NCBI GenBank assembly: GCA_017449285.1
Contig: JAFSJX010000018.1
Span: forward strand, 1-54,512
DNA: 54,512 bases
Source: Treponema sp.
Lineage (GTDB): Bacteria > Spirochaetota > Spirochaetia > Treponematales > Treponemataceae
Reading direction: 5' to 3'
Shown here: positions 8,619 to 17,181 of the stretch, one piece after another
How the letters are laid out: each line of letters starts with the position of its first letter
How positions within the stretch are numbered: position 1 is the stretch's first letter
Program-made: the position numbers and the translations under genes
Notes under the pieces: model-generated
What the model saw: only the letters and a program-made list of their open reading frames with translations
The model's database searches: none
What the model was told of the DNA's origin: nothing

Positions 8619-9411
8619 AAAGACGATTTATTATGCGAATAATCTTGAGGAAGTATTCTACCAGCTTAAAACCATCGCGAAATTGCAGATAGTCGGCGGC
8701 TGTACGGGCAATGATGATTTGGCGGATAATTTTCTTTCTGTCAGAAATCTTCCTGAACTATGCAGAATCGATAAGCACGAACGTTTTTTTGAATTCGGAT
8801 CGGCACTTACGCTGACAGAATTGGAAGACATCGGAGAAAAAAATCTGCCGGTCGTGCTGTACGAGGCTCTCAAAACCATTGCGAATTCTCAGGTACGGAA
8901 TCTTGCCACGCTCGGCGGAAACATCTGCGCAAAAGGAATCAAACAGACGCTCTACGCTCCCCTGCTCGCTTTGGACGCACGACTTGAAGTACAACGAGAA
9001 CTGGAGACTCTCTCTATTCCGTTCACCAAATTTACGGGAATTCCCCATGAATATCTGCTGACAAAAATCCGTGTTCCGCTTGAAGAATGGGAAGTTGCCG
9101 TGTTTAGGCGGCTTGGACCTGCGCATATCATTACCCCTATGTCCGCGTCATTCGTCTTCCTTGCGAACACACAGAACGGTCAGATTTCAAACCTGCGCAT
9201 AGCCTTTGCGGGAAGTTTTTGGTTCAGAAGTCAGGAACTGGAGAACAAACTGATTGGCTCTCATCTGCCCATTCCAAACAAAAGCATTCTTGAACTTGTA
9301 AAGGAAGCCGGCACTCAGTTCGATAACGCCGCAAAAAGCACAGAAATTAAGCCAATTCTAAAAGACCAGTTTTTGAACCTCGTTAAATTCTCGCTCGAAC
9401 AACTGACTTAA
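8608..9411 (+). CDS. FAD-binding subunit of XDH-like complex
   Basis: A 267-residue medium subunit of the xanthine dehydrogenase family. It has the FAD-domain signature IANSQVRNLATLGGNI (the equivalent of GSxQIRNxATxGGN) and an altered first FAD loop, VGGCTGNDD, where AGGTDLL is usual. I chose ATG 8608 (MDSKKT) because GAAGGACGGAAG lies in front of it. The longer frame would start 39 bp earlier inside the iron-sulfur gene. It ends face to face with the minus-strand gene, the two stop codons overlapping. The order large, FeS, FAD forms a single tight transcript. Confidence 0.9.
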   Translation: MDSKKTIYYANNLEEVFYQLKTIAKLQIVGGCTGNDDLADNFLSVRNLPELCRIDKHERFFEFGSALTLTELEDIGEKNLPVVLYEALKTIANSQVRNLATLGGNICAKGIKQTLYAPLLALDARLEVQRELETLSIPFTKFTGIPHEYLLTKIRVPLEEWEVAVFRRLGPAHIITPMSASFVFLANTQNGQISNLRIAFAGSFWFRSQELENKLIGSHLPIPNKSILELVKEAGTQFDNAAKSTEIKPILKDQFLNLVKFSLEQLT

Positions 9412-10394
9412 AAACGATGCACCCAGCGGACAGCAAAAAAATCCAGGAACCATTCACGCCCTGTTTTTGTTAAGAGCGGTTCTTCATCCTCTTCCGAATG
9501 ACTTTCCGCAAAACTGCGCCGCGCGGTGATGTTTCCCACAAAATAGATTTCGTCCGTCTCACTCAGCGTAAAAATCAGAATCGGGCTTAAAATCGCGCTC
9601 ATAAAACCACCGTCAAACGAATCGGCAATTGAACCGTAATCGCTGGCATTGTAATGCCCCTCCAATTCCGCAATAAGTCCGACCATAGAAAGCACAAGCG
9701 GCATCTGATAGCCGACCACATAATATTGATTGTACACCCAGCCGTCAGCCATCGCAGGATTCGTGCGCCAACTCCACAGCGGAGAGGAAGTTCCCGTCAT
9801 TTTGTCGTAGCGCACCGTGTATTCTGCCAGAGCCACAATATGATGCCAGTCTCCAGGCCACAACGCGCCCAAATCAAACTGAACCAACGCGCTCGCCCAC
9901 GGGCTGACATACCACGAGCAAAACGGGGGCAGCCGCTCATACTGCTTATTCGAAAAATTATAATCCGCAATGCCAAACGTATCTTCTCCCAGCGACCAGC
10001 CAGTTCCCGCTTTTATTCCCGCATTAAGTTCCAGCATTGCCGCAGGAGAAAACGTTGCCATAATCTGCGGGAGAATTGTCACCGGGGTCAGTTCGCACGT
10101 TCCCATCAGCGTCAGATGATTGTCCTTCATAAGTGGATTATCTTTTTGGAGCATCGGAATCGTATACGCCGCCTCAAAACGAGTCCTCGCCTTTATACTG
10201 CGATACGGACTTTCCACCGCCGAAAAATGAGAATCCCCCGTCTCATACGCCGACTTCACATGATAGGCAAAATCAGTTATCAGCCAAAATTCCCACGGAC
10301 TTTTTTCTTCTTCCGACTTTTTTTCAGACACTTCCTCAGAAAAAAGCCCTGCCGCACAACATAACAGCAACAAAATTGAACAAACTCTTTTCAT
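9408..10394 (-). CDS. Probable outer-membrane/surface protein, unknown
   Basis: A 328-residue protein. Residues 1-19 are a signal peptide (MKRVCSILLLLCCAAGLFS), followed by a charged linker (EEVSEKKSEEEKS). The rest has alternating aromatic and polar stretches with many Trp, Tyr and Gly (WEFWLITDFAYHVKS, TLMGTCELTPVTILPQ, WSWRTNPAMADGWVYNQYY) and ends in aromatic residues (FFAVRWVHRF), as beta-barrel proteins do. ATG 10394 was chosen because AGGAAAG precedes it. No specific family is recognised. Outer-membrane location is inferred from composition and the C-terminal Phe. Confidence 0.7.
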   Translation of the reverse strand: MKRVCSILLLLCCAAGLFSEEVSEKKSEEEKSPWEFWLITDFAYHVKSAYETGDSHFSAVESPYRSIKARTRFEAAYTIPMLQKDNPLMKDNHLTLMGTCELTPVTILPQIMATFSPAAMLELNAGIKAGTGWSLGEDTFGIADYNFSNKQYERLPPFCSWYVSPWASALVQFDLGALWPGDWHHIVALAEYTVRYDKMTGTSSPLWSWRTNPAMADGWVYNQYYVVGYQMPLVLSMVGLIAELEGHYNASDYGSIADSFDGGFMSAILSPILIFTLSETDEIYFVGNITARRSFAESHSEEDEEPLLTKTGREWFLDFFAVRWVHRF

Positions 10395-10409
10395 TTTCTT
10401 TCCTTTGGT

Positions 10410-10493
10410 AGGGGGAAGCCTCCCCCTCGGCTGCAATGCACCGCTTCGCTAACGCATTTCCGCCTACCCTCTCTACGGGGGAATTCCCCCGTA
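10410..10493. repeat. G/C-run palindromes, probable dispersed repeat
   Basis: Two inverted repeats lie in the gap between queA and the outer-membrane-like gene. AGGGGGA/TCCCCCT around AGCC is at 10410-10427. A perfect 20-bp palindrome, TACGGGGGAATTCCCCCGTA, is at 10474-10493. Runs of G and C flank both. They may end transcription of queA, but no T-run follows, so they look more like a small dispersed repeat. Confidence 0.6.
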
Positions 10494-10501
10494 ACGCCCC
10501 C

Positions 10502-11560
10502 CTACTGAATCAGCATAGCGTCTCCGTAGCTGAAAAATCTATAACGATTCTCCACGGCGGTTTTGTACGCGCTCAAAATACGCTCTCTGCCGGCAAATGC
10601 GCTCACCAGCATCAAAAGCGTGCTTTCCGGCGTATGAAAATTGGTAAATATCTGGTCAACCACTTTGAACTTGTAGCCTGGGTACATAAAGATGCGGGTA
10701 CTTCCTGAGCCAGAGCGAACCATGCCGTTTTCATCACAGGCACTTTCCAAGGTACGGACACTGGTAGTACCAACGGCGAGAATTTTCCGCCCCTCTTTTT
10801 TCGCCTGATTGATTTTCTCCGCCACATCAGCAGGAATCGTATAGGCTTCCTCATGCATCTTATGGTCTTCAATCTTGTCCGTGCGGACAGGAAGAAATGT
10901 TCCAAGACCGACATGCAGCGTAACCCATTCCAAGTCTATGCCCTTTGCCTTGAGGCGTTCCAAAAGCGGCTCGGTAAAATGCAAGCCCGCTGTAGGACAG
11001 GCAGAACTTCCTGTTTCCTTTGCGTAAATCGTCTGGTAGCGTTCGCTGTCCGTGTCATCGTCCTCGCGGCGGATATAGGGCGGCAGGGGAATATGCCCGT
11101 TCCGCTCAAACCAGTCCTCTGTCAGCGCAAAGGGAAATTTTATTGACCTAAATTCCGTGCCAGCATCTTCTTCCGCTCCGACAATACTTCCGACCGAACC
11201 GTCCGCAAAACGGAATGCATTCCCCGCCTTCACTTTTTTTGCGCCCTTGACCATTACCCGCCAGGTATCCATCGCAGGCGTAGTCTGGTGCAGGAACATG
11301 AATTCGCGCTCCACCCCCGGATTGCTCTCGCCCCTGCCAGTCTCCTTAATGCCGTAGCAACGGCTTCGGCGCACCTTGGAATTGTTAAAGACCATCAGCG
11401 TTCCGCTCTCAACCAAATCGGGCAAATCAGCCATGGCATGATGAGAGACCGCCCCCGTTTCACGGTCAAGGCGCATCAGTTTATCCTCACCCCGCACGCC
11501 ACTGGGCTTTTGGGCAATAAGTTCTTCAGGTAAGTCAAATGTAAAATCAGTCAGTTTCAT
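10502..11560 (-). CDS. queA: tRNA preQ1(34) ribosyltransferase-isomerase
   Basis: QueA moves the ribosyl part of S-adenosylmethionine onto preQ1 in tRNA to form epoxyqueuosine. 352 residues, usual length. It starts MKLTDFTFDLPEELIAQKP. Family motifs include LMVFNNSKVR, the YQTIYAKETGSSACPTAGLHFTEPLL block, WVTLHVGLGTFLPVRTD, AVGTTSVRTLES and ITNFHTPESTLLMLVSAF (here IFTNFHTPESTLLML). Its ATG overlaps the stop of a short flavodoxin-like remnant (ATGA), so it is probably translated from that transcript. Confidence 0.96.
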   Translation of the reverse strand: MKLTDFTFDLPEELIAQKPSGVRGEDKLMRLDRETGAVSHHAMADLPDLVESGTLMVFNNSKVRRSRCYGIKETGRGESNPGVEREFMFLHQTTPAMDTWRVMVKGAKKVKAGNAFRFADGSVGSIVGAEEDAGTEFRSIKFPFALTEDWFERNGHIPLPPYIRREDDDTDSERYQTIYAKETGSSACPTAGLHFTEPLLERLKAKGIDLEWVTLHVGLGTFLPVRTDKIEDHKMHEEAYTIPADVAEKINQAKKEGRKILAVGTTSVRTLESACDENGMVRSGSGSTRIFMYPGYKFKVVDQIFTNFHTPESTLLMLVSAFAGRERILSAYKTAVENRYRFFSYGDAMLIQ

Positions 11561-11691
11561 TTGTTATTTTTTCTCGCCAAGTTTTGCGCAGAATGCAGAT
11601 GCAAGGTGTCCGCCCCAAGCAGACCGGCAATTTTCTGTGCGGCAAAGTCCGTATCGCCTTCCAAAGAATAACAGACAACGATTGATTTCAT
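11557..11691 (-). pseudogene. Flavodoxin N-terminal remnant upstream of queA
   Basis: A 44-codon frame with a good ribosome site (GAGAGGAAAGT before ATG). It reads MKSIVVCYSLEGDTDFAAQK and continues IAGLLGADTLHLH, which is the first strand, phosphate loop (S-x-x-G-D/N-T) and first helix of a flavodoxin. It then breaks into AQNLARKNNK and stops. A working flavodoxin has about 140-180 residues, so about three quarters are gone. Its TGA overlaps the queA ATG. It may survive as a leader peptide that brings ribosomes to queA. This frame is too short for usual ORF cut-offs. Confidence 0.75.
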
Positions 11692-11775
11692 ACTTTCCTC
11701 TCTCTCATTCTACATCATTTTAATAGTATTTTTCAATTCCGCCGAATCCCGCAATCAGCCTGTTTTCCCGCGTTC

Positions 11776-12918
11776 TCACAGAAAGTTGGGCGCAGTAATT
11801 TCCCAGTAACCGTTTTTGTCCGCCCCGACCCTGCGGATGATGTTCTGCTCCTGCAGTTTTTTCATGTTTTTGTTAATGTTTAGTTTTGCAATCCCCACTA
11901 TCGCAGAAAGTTCTTCCTGCGTTGCATAGGGATTCTGCTTGATTGCCTCAAGAATCTTCTGCTGATTTACAGTAATCTTTTGAGTAATCTTTACAGTAAT
12001 CTTTTGAGTAATCTTTGCATCTATCTTTGCACCTTCATCTGACTTACCGTTTTCCGCCAGTTTCTTCATATAGTCATCATAATCAAGGTGCGTGTAGCGG
12101 TTTTTCAGTTCATTTTTTTCACCAAGGAGAAGATTTCGGAAGAAGCGTTCAAGGAATTCTGTGTTCATGTATATATTTTTAGACATGTTCGTGTAGTTCG
12201 CGCGGACAAGCGCGTTGCGGAAATACCAACTGTTCTTTTCAAAAGGCTCATTGTTCACGTCAAAACCGAGGGAACGCAGATATTTTATCGTAAAAACAGC
12301 GGTCGTTCTCGTATTCCCCTCTCCGAACGGATGAATCTGCCAGATATTCGCAATAAAACGGGTAAGGTGCTTTACCTTGTCTTCCTTTGAGAGAGGCGCG
12401 TAGTCAAAATTCTTTTCGGCCTCAAAATCGTATTTCAAGGTTTCGCTGATTAAGTCCGCGCTCGCATACAGAACCGTATCGCCGTTCAAAACCCATTCTT
12501 TTTTCGTGATGTTGTAGTCCCTGAATTTTCCCGCTTTTACCCCGAAGAACACGCCTTTAAAAAGCCGCTCGTGGATTGAAAGCAGTTGGTTCGGCGTAAA
12601 ACTGAAGGACTTTTCGCCCAATATTTCGGTAATTCGTGCGGAAACCTTGTCAGCTTCTTCTGTCTCCCGCTCACTGTCAGTCCTGTCGGTCTTGGACTCG
12701 TAGTAGGAGTCAATAAGTTTTTTGGCTTCCTCAATCGAAATGTCGCCCTCAATATTCCGCCGCGCCGTCTCGTACAGGTATGCGGAAGGCTCCAGCCCGT
12801 CCACCGCCTGCAGACCGATAGCCGTAGCCCATGCGATGCTTTTTTCCTTTTGGCTTGGCTCGCCCTGCCTGATGTATGAGTCAAAGTCTATGTCAAACGC
12901 CGATTTTTTTCCGTCCAT
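11776..12918 (-). CDS. Fic-domain protein with winged-helix C-terminus
   Basis: A Fic/AMPylation-type protein of about 380 residues. The active motif HPFGEGNTR matches HPFxxGNxR at residues about 196-204. The N-terminal part (SAYLYETARRNIEGDISIEE) resembles the small antitoxin segment of VbhA-type systems, but a strict S/TxxxE(G/N) inhibitory motif is not clear. After residue 300 comes KITQKITVKITQKITV, then a winged-helix domain (TQEELSAIVGIAKLNINKNMKKLQEQNIIRR). ATG 12918 is preferred: AGGCG precedes it and the promoter -10 box overlaps the ATG at 12942. Fic proteins with a DNA-binding tail often act as self-contained regulators or toxin-like modules. It sits beside a restriction-modification cassette. 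Confidence 0.88.
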   Translation of the reverse strand: MDGKKSAFDIDFDSYIRQGEPSQKEKSIAWATAIGLQAVDGLEPSAYLYETARRNIEGDISIEEAKKLIDSYYESKTDRTDSERETEEADKVSARITEILGEKSFSFTPNQLLSIHERLFKGVFFGVKAGKFRDYNITKKEWVLNGDTVLYASADLISETLKYDFEAEKNFDYAPLSKEDKVKHLTRFIANIWQIHPFGEGNTRTTAVFTIKYLRSLGFDVNNEPFEKNSWYFRNALVRANYTNMSKNIYMNTEFLERFFRNLLLGEKNELKNRYTHLDYDDYMKKLAENGKSDEGAKIDAKITQKITVKITQKITVNQQKILEAIKQNPYATQEELSAIVGIAKLNINKNMKKLQEQNIIRRVGADKNGYWEITAPNFL

Positions 12919-12940
12919 TTTTTCGCCTGTTGCAGAATCC

Positions 12941-12949
12941 ATTATATCA
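12941..12949 (-). promoter_or_regulatory. Extended -10 promoter of the Fic gene
   Basis: The minus strand reads TGATATAAT, an extended -10 box. No good -35 box was found. The predicted transcript starts near 12934 and leaves about 16 nt before the ATG at 12918, which supports that start. Confidence 0.5.
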
Positions 12950-13011
12950 CAAAAAAGGAAAATTTGCACGAAAATGGAATATCGTTTTGACGACTTTGTT
13001 AGGCGATTTTT

Positions 13012-13569
13012 TTATATTTCATCTCCCCAACAATCCCAGCCTTCTACTTGCCGTCGGGCAAACAATTCTATTTTTTTAGTATCAAGACCAAAAAGCCTTT
13101 CAATGCGTCGCATAATTTCATCGGGTTTTACGGAATGACCAAGGCGGGGATGCATTAAAACTTGCGGAACTGTTTTATCCACGCTTTTGATGTGTCCTCG
13201 CATCGCAAGCAAACACAACTCTGCGTTTGATTTTGTGAAACTCCCCATTCCAGACAGCGGCTGCCCGTCCTTCCGCGTTTTTATCCAAGTGAACGCGCAA
13301 GTCTTGTATTTGAATCCCCACGCCTCAATCACCGAAAACACATCTTTCAGGCACGGCATCGTCGTCCAGATGAACAACGCGCAGTTTTTCGCCCGAAGTT
13401 TTTTTATCGTTTCGCCCAACGCGCAGATTTCGGGAACTTCCATTGTGCGATAATGTTTCTCTGGGCAGAAATTGCCACCAGTTTCGCCTTTTCCCCAAAG
13501 GTAAGCCCATGGTGGGTCTGCGTAGATGATGTCGTATTTATTTTCGGTTGTTGTAATGTCAACTTTCAT
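13012..13569 (-). CDS. MT-A70 family adenine methyltransferase
   Basis: A 185-residue N6-adenine methyltransferase of the MT-A70 family. It starts with the catalytic motif (YADPPWAYLWGKG; DPPW). Further blocks are ALFIWTTMPCLKDVFSVIEAWGF, TWIKTRKDGQP, GSFTKSNAELCLLAMRG, a target/SAM region, and the closing GHSVKPDEIMRRIERLFG. It starts 1 bp after the stop of the putative endonuclease gene and is the last gene of the three-gene restriction-modification cassette. The probable role is to protect host DNA, or to modify the second strand of an asymmetric site. Confidence 0.92.
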   Translation of the reverse strand: MKVDITTTENKYDIIYADPPWAYLWGKGETGGNFCPEKHYRTMEVPEICALGETIKKLRAKNCALFIWTTMPCLKDVFSVIEAWGFKYKTCAFTWIKTRKDGQPLSGMGSFTKSNAELCLLAMRGHIKSVDKTVPQVLMHPRLGHSVKPDEIMRRIERLFGLDTKKIELFARRQVEGWDCWGDEI

Positions 13570-13570
13570 T

Positions 13571-14701
13571 TTAGAACATCTGCTGATAGTAAGATTTTAC
13601 TTCTTCATATTTCAATGAAGTAAAGAACATTTTTCCTGCAATAGTCGGATTCAACTGCTGTACTTTCATTAAATTGAAAGTGATATATTTTCCGTCATCC
13701 TCACAATCTTTTGCATAAACAAAAAACAAAGGTGTAATTTTATAACCTGAAATTTTACCGTTCCCACCTCGAGCTTTTCTTACATCAAGTTTATTTTTTT
13801 CAATTCGAACAGTTGTTCCTACGATGTCTGGCTCATATTGTAGCATAAGACGACTTAATGCGACAGGAGTCCAAACTTTGTAATGATTTCGCCCAGCTGG
13901 TCTAATCTCTCCTTGCAAGTCTGCCCATAACTGGACTTGATTTGCAGGCAGCATAACGAAATAGCCGTTATTATCCTCAGTACAGATAACATCCGCATAC
14001 TTTTTAACATAATTATTTGACACTGCAAGTTTAATACTAGCTTCTGAAAAATCATTAATATTATGCCCCATGATTTCAAAGAAGTTCAGATCTTTCTGCT
14101 CATTTAACATCGCCTCAAATTGCGGATAATCATGTAAAAATTTTTCAGTAATTTTGAGTTTTCCATCCTCACCATATTTTGGCAAGTCAGGCTCAGTTAT
14201 TTTCGCACCAGGTTCTTTGAATTCAATTGTGTAAATTACCAAATCTATTACTGTTATCAAAGCACTGTCAATTCCACCGCAACCACCAGCCTGAATCAAC
14301 ATTCTGCGTTTATCTTTTGTCGAATATACATACCGAGGAACTAAATTGTATGAGTCAATTAGATTTGCAACTGATGAAGGAATAAATTTTTGGTCGCCAG
14401 AGCAATTTATGAACAAGTCCAATTTCAGCATATTTGCAAAAGTTTGAGCATATACACATTCACTAAAAACAGCGGACTGAATATTATTTCCTTGCTCATA
14501 ACTTTTCTGAATTTGATGTTCCAAAGCAGGACATTTTTCTTTCAAATTCTGCAAGTCCAAATTTGAGCTTCGTTTTGTTGCTAAATCCCACAAGTATTCC
14601 CTCTCTTTTTTGGTGAAAATTACTTTTGTGAGAGCAATGCTGTAGAATTCTTGCATTATCTCTTTCTGTAATTTCGTCAGTGGAATTCTTTCACCTTTCA
14701 T
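13571..14701 (-). CDS. Putative restriction endonuclease of RM cassette
   Basis: A 376-residue protein that I do not recognise by overall sequence. It lies between two DNA methyltransferase genes, overlapping the upstream one by ATGA. At residues 145-162 there is a PD-(D/E)xK-like core: D145, 14 residues, then E160-F-K162 (YTIEFKEP), in a predicted beta-strand context. The gene is AT-rich compared with its neighbours. Position and core together suggest the cutting subunit, but the specificity is unknown and no homologue was checked. Confidence 0.65.
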   Translation of the reverse strand: MKGERIPLTKLQKEIMQEFYSIALTKVIFTKKEREYLWDLATKRSSNLDLQNLKEKCPALEHQIQKSYEQGNNIQSAVFSECVYAQTFANMLKLDLFINCSGDQKFIPSSVANLIDSYNLVPRYVYSTKDKRRMLIQAGGCGGIDSALITVIDLVIYTIEFKEPGAKITEPDLPKYGEDGKLKITEKFLHDYPQFEAMLNEQKDLNFFEIMGHNINDFSEASIKLAVSNNYVKKYADVICTEDNNGYFVMLPANQVQLWADLQGEIRPAGRNHYKVWTPVALSRLMLQYEPDIVGTTVRIEKNKLDVRKARGGNGKISGYKITPLFFVYAKDCEDDGKYITFNLMKVQQLNPTIAGKMFFTSLKYEEVKSYYQQMF

Positions 14702-16323
14702 ACACTCACCTTTAACGCCATATTTGAATGAACCAAATCCATTGTCGAGTTATCAACTTTGAGATTTAGAATCTTAAAAAACCTTTGGTTTATCCTGTCA
14801 CGGTACTGTCGGGGATATTTTATATTTTCCTGAACACCAACATTGTTTTTTTTGATGATAAATTCATGTGCCTTGCTAGACATTTCTGCGGTTGTTTCTT
14901 TGAAAAACGCATGGTCATCTTCCGTAAGCGAATCATAGATGATAGGAATCTTTAAAAGTAAACTTACAGGATAGGTAATACCCCCGTCATACAACCGCCA
15001 ATGCCAATAGGCAAAAGAAGAATTGATTAGGCAATACGCAAAATCAAATTTTCTCTCGTCATCAAAGTGCAAAACAGTCAGACCATTCCTATTCATCAAG
15101 CCAGAAAAAGCACTGGTAAAATAACGACAAGTGCTTGCCGTAGAGAGTGTATACTCCCCATTTTTTGAAACGAGTTCTGAAAGCGTGTGGTTGCCCGCTT
15201 TTTCTTGTATGCGGTCATACAAGGGCTGGAGTTCCTTAAAGCACTTATAATACGAAGGTGATGATTGGGAAATTTTTTGCCGTTTTGGCGACAAGAAACT
15301 TTCTAGCATTTTGCATTGTAACAATTCTTTTCGCTCCGTTGATTTAAAACGAATGAGCGGAGTAAGCCTAAATCCGTCAGAATTGTCTTTTCGCACAACG
15401 GTGATTGCAGCGCGAACCGAATTGCTTGTATTTGTGTTGAAAATGCCGTGTTTTCGTCCGCAGAAAATATTACCAGGAACATTGTCAAAAGAATAGATTT
15501 CGCCCGTATGTTGATTGAGAATTGTCCTCAGCGAATAAAACTTTGAACCTGAGATAAAACTGTATGGGGTAATTATTACAGAAGCATTGCTCTGTTCAAT
15601 AATTTTTTCCATAAAGCAAGAATATAACTCACGAGAGTCGTTTAAAACTTTTGTATCTGTCCAGTCGCGTCCCACTTGCTGAATTGCCGCATAAGGCGGA
15701 TTTGAAATTACTTTGCAGTTTTCAGGTAATGCTGTCCTTGCAGAAAGAAAATCTCCTGCAATGTCATGGATTTTGTCCTGTAAATCCTTGCCGTATTTTA
15801 AAAGAATCGCCGTTTTACAGATGTTCAACGCTACGAAATCTATGTCATACAAGAAGACTTTTCCAGCCTCCAAAAGTTCCATCGCCCTATTGCGTCCGAT
15901 AAAATCAAGATAGGTCAGAATTAACTTACCTGTACCGCAGGCAACATCGCATACATTTTCGCCGTCAAGCGAATCAAACCATTGGCTCATAACTAAAGCA
16001 ACATCTTCAGGGGTGTAGTACTGACCGTTATTCTTTTTCTGAATCTTGTCTTGAATTGCCAAGCCAATTTCATACATTTCGCCAAAATTCTTTACATTCA
16101 AAAAATCAGTATTTTCGCCATAAGTCAAGACATATTCGCAAATATATGACCAAGTGTACTCAAGACCATTTACTTCCACATCTTTTATATAATCATCTAA
16201 CTTGTAATTTTGAAATTTTGAAATTATAGCATCAGAAAATGTTACAGCAATTTCTTTTTTTCTTGGTTGCCCTACTGTTTCTATATCATCAAAAAGTGTT
16301 TTTTGGTAACAATCTCTTTTCAT
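14698..16323 (-). CDS. N6-adenine DNA methyltransferase (Eco57I-like)
   Basis: A gamma-type N6-adenine methyltransferase of about 541 residues. Motif I is DVACGTGKLILTYLDF, motif IV is ISNPPYAAIQ (NPPY), and an upstream KNNGQYYTPEDVALVMSQWF block is typical of HsdM/Eco57I enzymes. The C-terminal half should hold the target-recognition part. ATG 16323 is chosen. A GTG 6 bp earlier is possible, and neither has a clear ribosome site. It is the first gene of the RM cassette and is AT-rich, which suggests transfer. Confidence 0.88.
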   Translation of the reverse strand: MKRDCYQKTLFDDIETVGQPRKKEIAVTFSDAIISKFQNYKLDDYIKDVEVNGLEYTWSYICEYVLTYGENTDFLNVKNFGEMYEIGLAIQDKIQKKNNGQYYTPEDVALVMSQWFDSLDGENVCDVACGTGKLILTYLDFIGRNRAMELLEAGKVFLYDIDFVALNICKTAILLKYGKDLQDKIHDIAGDFLSARTALPENCKVISNPPYAAIQQVGRDWTDTKVLNDSRELYSCFMEKIIEQSNASVIITPYSFISGSKFYSLRTILNQHTGEIYSFDNVPGNIFCGRKHGIFNTNTSNSVRAAITVVRKDNSDGFRLTPLIRFKSTERKELLQCKMLESFLSPKRQKISQSSPSYYKCFKELQPLYDRIQEKAGNHTLSELVSKNGEYTLSTASTCRYFTSAFSGLMNRNGLTVLHFDDERKFDFAYCLINSSFAYWHWRLYDGGITYPVSLLLKIPIIYDSLTEDDHAFFKETTAEMSSKAHEFIIKKNNVGVQENIKYPRQYRDRINQRFFKILNLKVDNSTMDLVHSNMALKVSV

Positions 16324-16328
16324 ATTCA

Positions 16329-17159
16329 CTAATATATAATAAATTTTTGCTTTTTTCTACAGTCATCACTTTTTCCGCCCGCCGAACTGACTGCACCTAC
16401 TGTCTTCCTGTGCCACAGATAGGCTCCTACCGCAAGAATCGGGAAGATGGCGCACATCACCGCATAGTACGAAATGCCCACCTGCAAGAAACTGTAGGGC
16501 AGATTGAAGCAGAAATGAATCCACACCGAATACAGGAGGTTGTTTTCCTTTTCCAGAATGACGTTCATAATCAGCGCGATTGACGTAATCACAATCACAT
16601 TGGAAAGCACGTAGACAATCATGCGCGCGTCCATAAACTCAGAATCGACAAACCACAGAAGCGCGTGCCAGAAAGCCCAGATGATGCCCTGTACAACTGA
16701 GCCTTTCAGAAAGCCGTATTTTTGGTTCAGTTCGGGACGAAGATAGCCACGCCAGCCCAGTTCTTCTCCCATAGGTCCTGAAAAAAGCGAGAGGAAAAAC
16801 GAGGCGACAAAGGAATAGCCACCAAGGGAAAAATACGCGCAAAAGGGCTTTCCCTCAAGCAACGACACTATGACCACAGAGCCAAAAGTGCCGCCGAGCA
16901 TGACCACGGTTGCGACAAGGAAAAGCGAAAGCCTTAACCGTCCGCAGAAGCACTTCTTCAAAAAGTCAGACAGTTTTGTTTCGGGAAGCAGTTTCCTAAA
17001 GAGAATCAGAAGCGCGAACGTGGGCGACCATGCCGTAATGTCGGAGAGCATGCGCATCACCAGTGGCGGCGCATGAAAGACCATCGAAGCCGTTCCGCAT
17101 AAGCCCATCACCAGCGCCCAAAAGAGCGCATACGCCAAGATTACATACCGTTTTATCAT
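16329..17159 (-). CDS. CPBP family intramembrane metalloprotease
   Basis: A 276-residue membrane protein with seven or eight hydrophobic segments. The CPBP (type II CAAX prenyl protease-like) motifs are present: GPMGEELGWRGYL (EExxxR), a later IIWAFWHALLW (FxxxH) and WIHFCFNLPY (HxxxN). A GTAGGAGT ribosome site precedes the ATG. It may act in surface protein maturation or self-protection, and the substrate is unknown. It lies between the RM cassette and ruvB, its stop sharing bases with the methyltransferase start region. Confidence 0.9.
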   Translation of the reverse strand: MIKRYVILAYALFWALVMGLCGTASMVFHAPPLVMRMLSDITAWSPTFALLILFRKLLPETKLSDFLKKCFCGRLRLSLFLVATVVMLGGTFGSVVIVSLLEGKPFCAYFSLGGYSFVASFFLSLFSGPMGEELGWRGYLRPELNQKYGFLKGSVVQGIIWAFWHALLWFVDSEFMDARMIVYVLSNVIVITSIALIMNVILEKENNLLYSVWIHFCFNLPYSFLQVGISYYAVMCAIFPILAVGAYLWHRKTVGAVSSAGGKSDDCRKKQKFIIY

Positions 17160-17181
17160 GTTGTACTCCTACCCGCAGTTT

